This document shows, one piece after another, positions 60,696 to 64,000 of a DNA stretch of 64,000 bases. The position numbers and the translations under genes were made by a program. The notes below the pieces were generated by a model. It was given only the letters and a program-made list of their open reading frames with translations. It did no database searches and was not told the DNA's origin. The stretch lies in NCBI GenBank assembly GCA_028571685.1, contig CM053146.1:23409431-23473430 (forward strand), in the 5' to 3' direction. The first letter of the stretch is position 1; every line of letters starts with the position of its first letter. The stretch is from Heterohyrax brucei (taxonomy: Eukaryota; Chordata; Mammalia; Hyracoidea; Procaviidae).

Positions 60696-61057
60696 CACAA
60701 CTATCGCAACAGTGGACTTTAGCATAACAATGATTGTGAGGCCAGTACCAGGCCAGGTATGTTTCCTTCTGTTGTACATAGGGTCACTGTGAGTTGGAAC
60801 TGACTCAATAGCACCTAACAATAACAATAATAGTTAATGATCACAAGCTTTTTTCTTGTGTTTGTTAGCTACCCAAATGTCTTCTAGGGTGAAGTATTTG
60901 CTTGTATACTTCACCCATTTTTTAATTGGGTTATTTGTCTTTTTGTTGCTACACTGTTAAGTTTTCTACAAATTTTATGGATTAGACCCTTGCTGGACCT
61001 GTCATAGCCAATATTTTCCCCAACTTGCGGCTTCTAATTTTACTCTTTTGGAGAAAT

Positions 61058-63588
61058 TCTGTTTCAAAAAGATATTTATTTTAATTAATTTATTTATTCC
61101 ATCCCTATCCGTCCCCTACCTGGTAACCATCAAAGATCATTTCCCTTTATGTGTAAACCTTTCATGAATTTCCTAGTAGTGGTCTCACACAACACCTGTC
61201 TCTCTGTGATTGACTCATTTCATTCAGCATAATACCTTCCAGTTCACCCAATGTTATGAGCTGATGTCAAATTTTGCCAACACTGTCTGCTAAAAAGACT
61301 ACCCTTTTGCCACTTGATGGCCTTTGGGCTATTTATCAAAGATCAGGTGACTAGAGAAGGATGGAATTACATCTAGTTTCTCAATTCCATTCCATTAGTC
61401 AATGAGTCTGCCTTTGTATCGGTACTAGGCATCTTTGTTTCTAAGATGTGTCTCTTGTAAATAGTTTATTATTGTTGCGATTTTCTAGTGCTTTGAGGGG
61501 GGCAGTGATAACATTTTCTTTGTTTCCTTTACTGTCTGGTTCTGTATTCCTTTGGTCTGTGGACTTCTACTACATTTGTAGATTTTGTTTTCCTTCTTTG
61601 TTTTGATTAGCAGATTTATTAATTTTCTTTGTAGTTACCTTGAAATTTACCCTTGTCCTCCTATGTTTGAACCAGTTTATTATTAGTTAGTAGCGTCTTG
61701 TTTTCACTCCATTAGAAATTCTGTATCTACACTATTTATTCTCTTTTTTGTTGTTGTGATGTTGTTCTCTTTAACAAATCAACCTCTTTGGTTGCCCACT
61801 GTAATTCTTTGGTTTTGGATAGTCCTTCAGAGCTCACTTCTTAGGTTGGTATCTAGCTGGTACAACGTTGGGACCTAGATTTGGGTTGGGGTCTGATATT
61901 TGTTTTCACACCAAAGGACTCTTTTTAATAATTGTTGCAAGTTTGGTTTGGTTTTTAAATATTCCCTTAATTTCTATTTATTTGGAAATGTCCTAATTTC
62001 ATCATCATATTTCAACAAAAGTTTTGCAGAATACAAGATTCTTGATTGGCAATTCTTTTTTCCTTCAAGGTTTTGTATATATTACCCCGTTGCCTTCCTG
62101 CCTGCATGGTTTTGGCCAAATAGTCAGGGCTTAGTCTTGTTATTTCTCCTCCGTATGTGTCTCTTTGTTTTTCTCAAGCTGCCTTCATAAATTTTCTCTG
62201 CCTTTGGTTTTAGCGAGTGTACTTATGATACACCTTGGTGATTTTCTTTTAGGTTCTATACTATGTGGGGTTCCCTGAGCTTCCTTTCATGATATTAGTG
62301 AAGTTTTCTGTCAATAATTCTTCAGTTATCCTCTTTGTATTTTCAGTTTTCTCCCCCTGTTCTGGAACTACAATCACTTACAGACTTTTGCTTTTGATTA
62401 TGTCCCACACAATTCTTAGGGTTTCCTCATTTTTTTCTTCATTCTTTTTTTTCTGATCTTTCCTCAAATAGAGACGTAGTCAAATGTCTATGTTCAGTTT
62501 TGCTGTTCCTATGTTGTATCATTTAAAACTTGCTTCTCAGTCTTCTTATGATGCTGTTCATTTCTGAAATCTTAGTTTGGATTTCTAATTGTTGCTTTTG
62601 TGTGATTTCTATTTATGAATTTATGTTTGATATTTTGTTCCTGTATTATTTTCATAAATTGTTGCATTAATTTTTTTGCCTTTTCTATAAATTTACCCTC
62701 CTCCTCATGTTGTCTGCTTTTTACTTCAACTCTTGAATAGCTCTGAATATTAGAGTCAAATTCCCTATGAGATAATTCTACAGCCTTTTCTTCTACTAGA
62801 GGGTCATCTGGTGTTTTATTTTGGACACTGAAACCTTCCAGTTCTGTTTATTCTTTTTTGTGGAATATGTTTGAAATTGTCTGTTGTCTTTGGGGTATTT
62901 AGTAGTTATTTTCTGTGTTTGTTGCAGATTTGTTTGTTTCACCCTGCTTTCTTGTTTTAATTGGTTATGTCAGATAGACTGCAGTCTTTATGTCTTTGTT
63001 GCTCATCTGTGGCCAGGCCATTTTTCACCTCCTTGTCCAATAGGCAGGGCCAGTCACTCAGCTATGGTGCAGCAGGGCAATTTCAGAGGATGATCTCTGC
63101 ACTGCTGAGAGCTGCTGAAGATGCTTTGCATACTGTCTGCCTGCTGATTTCCAGTGTGGGTGTGGCAAATCCAGAGGCATAGATATTGCACTTCTCTGCC
63201 AGCTGAGCCACCACAGCAAGTCAGGAAGCATCAGAGGTACGGCAGTGGGAAGAAAATGGGAGTTGTCTCATTTGTGTCCAGATGCTTGGCTTCTGCTGAG
63301 ATTTCTGTGAATTTGCTCTCCTGTACTTCCTTCCTGCCCCTCTGACAGGCATTCAAGATGGTGAATCTGTGCTGGGTTAGCTGACAGGGAGCTTTCTCTA
63401 GTATTTACTTACATTCTCTGTTTTCTGTTTCTTATTCCATTATGTTTTGAGCTGAGATCTTTGTCTCTTCATTTGATATTTCATGTTCCAGGATAGATTT
63501 TTGTGTCTGTTTTACTTAGCTTTTTGGGTCTTTCTATGGAAGGACAGCATGGTGCTTCTGTCTGTTATGCCATTTTGGCCAGAACTCC
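61058..63588 (-). mobile_element. Full-length HAL1-like element (half-L1), minus strand
   Basis: It is 2,531 bp. Reading minus: a 5' end with 'agttctggccaaaatggcat' (about 63583), a 5' UTR to about 62870, an ORF1-like region (about 62800-61890, with 'agaattgtgtgggacataat'-type text), only a short ORF2 C-terminal piece (61261-61430), then a 3' UTR and an A/T-rich tail (61075-61105). HAL1 elements are L1 derivatives of about 2.5 kb that keep ORF1 but lack most of ORF2. TGGAGAAAT occurs exactly at 61049-61057 and 63589-63597. L1-8 text is continuous across it. Confidence 0.72.
61890..62600 (-). pseudogene. HAL1-like ORF1 remnant
   Basis: Antisense L1 ORF1 order is visible: the C-terminal domain near 61960-62100, the RRM-like segment near 62240-62420 ('...cctgttctggaactacaatc'), then the coiled-coil zone. 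No long frame survives on the minus strand. Plus-strand open frames here are antisense shadows. Confidence 0.65.
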
Positions 63589-64000
63589 TGGAGAAATCTT
63601 TTGATGGGCATAAGTGTTTAATTTTTATGAAGTTTTGTGTATCTATTTCATTTTCTGCTGTTTGCACATTTTTAGTTTTGTTTGGCATTGTATTTATGCT
63701 ACGTATTAGGGCCCCAACATTGCAACTATTTTTTTTTTAAATCATCTTTATAGTTTTAGGTTTTATATTTAGGTATTTGATACATTTTAATTTAGTTTTT
63801 TATGTATAGTGGGATGTGTCGGTCCTGTTTTATTTTTCTACAGATAGTCAGTTTTGCCACTGTTACTTGTCCAAGAGACCATCTCTTCCCCATTTAATGG
63901 ACTTTGGTACTTTGGTGAAAATCAGCTGCCCATAAATGGTTAGATTTACTTCTTATTTATGTTCCATTGGTCTTTGTGTGTGTTTTACCAGTACCAGACT

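Larger units (their letters stand above)
57565..60830 (+). mobile_element. Near full-length RTE (BovB-like) LINE, plus strand
   Basis: The 5' region (57565-57840) matches the element at 1776. An APE-type endonuclease remnant follows (57866-58320, with 'aacattgatatcctaggcattagtgagctg'-type text). The reverse transcriptase lies at about 59300-60120 and the C-terminal part at 60230-60695 ('LTYLGHVIRRDHLLEKDIML'). The 3' end, 'cactgtgagttggaactgac' plus 'acctaacaataacaataa', equals the AfroSINE terminus. At the catalytic box the text reads C-E-D-N. Stops are frequent. An L1 tail (58390-58590) is nested. It is about 3.07 kb without that insert, close to normal for RTE. Confidence 0.88.
55640..64000 (-). 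mobile_element. L1-8: old minus-strand L1 hosting five insertions
   Basis: 3' UTR text ('ctcaccaaagtaggacacag', 'taaaccatgttatgccactt') begins near 55640. Minus-strand ORF2 landmarks continue through 56920-57400, 60831-61057 and 63589-64000 (window edge). Each piece resumes where the last stopped: 'ctctctaatggc' then 'taatgatcacaagctttttt', and 'ttttactcttttggagaaat' then 'cttttgatgggcataagtg'. Inside it lie an AfroSINE, a solo LTR, an AfroSINE, an RTE and a HAL1-like element. It is diverged and non-coding. Confidence 0.75.

Noticed and set aside
61900-63740. Plus-strand open frames near the right end
   Set aside because: They are antisense to the HAL1-like element and old L1 and are not independent genes.
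1-64000. CRISPR arrays, operons, prophage or other prokaryotic systems
   Set aside because: No regularly spaced repeats, ribosome-binding sites or compact coding runs were seen. The repeat content is mammalian throughout.

Overview
This window is vertebrate nuclear DNA from a placental mammal, almost certainly an afrotherian (elephant, sirenian or hyrax type). The strongest clue is repeated copies of a tRNA-headed SINE whose 3' end reads like 'gggttgctatgagtcagaatcaactc...'. This is the AfroSINE hallmark. The same 3' end occurs on RTE (BovB-like) LINEs here, and the L1 elements carry a distinctive long 3' UTR. No cellular protein-coding gene, exon set, functional tRNA, CRISPR array or prokaryotic feature can be supported. 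The sequence is intergenic or deep intronic, and most of it is interspersed repeats of several ages inserted into one another.

Layout. 1-6.8 kb: mostly low-copy DNA with a MIR, an ancient L2 LINE split by an RTE-derived internally deleted element and by an ERVL-MaLR-like LTR, a (TG)n microsatellite, and a head-to-head AfroSINE pair. 6.87-16.3 kb: a near full-length plus-strand L1, split by a second plus-strand L1 that lacks its own 3' end, and by a short L1 3' tail. 17.2-21.0 kb: an L1 3' fragment, then a cluster of LTRs of one MaLR-like family, including two solo LTRs and one apparent LTR-internal-LTR element. 21.0-28.4 kb: RTE and L1 fragments, one L1 with an internal inversion. 28.4-36.0 kb: a near full-length minus-strand L1 with a nested L1 fragment. 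36.0-42.4 kb: old L1, AfroSINEs, a MaLR LTR, an L2 end, a tRNA/RTE composite SINE and low-copy DNA. 42.4-49.7 kb: the most complete minus-strand L1, with a 522-codon open segment of ORF2. 49.7-55.6 kb: an L1 fragment, SINE and RTE pieces, a candidate unrecognised LTR and low-copy DNA. 55.6-64 kb: one old minus-strand L1 hosting two AfroSINEs, a solo LTR, a near-complete RTE (itself hit by an L1 tail) and a full-length HAL1-like element.

The repeats relate to one another as follows. L1 reverse transcriptase presumably made the L1 tails and the HAL1-like copy. RTE presumably mobilised the AfroSINEs, the composite SINE and the internally deleted RTE derivative, because all share its 3' end. All LINE reading frames are broken by stops or frameshifts, so nothing here looks autonomously active. 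I found no evidence for a new functional system. The most informative signals are the nested insertion order with target-site duplications, the internally rearranged L1s, and the RTE-to-SINE series of related elements. Family names come from recognition of consensus-like segments, not from a database search.
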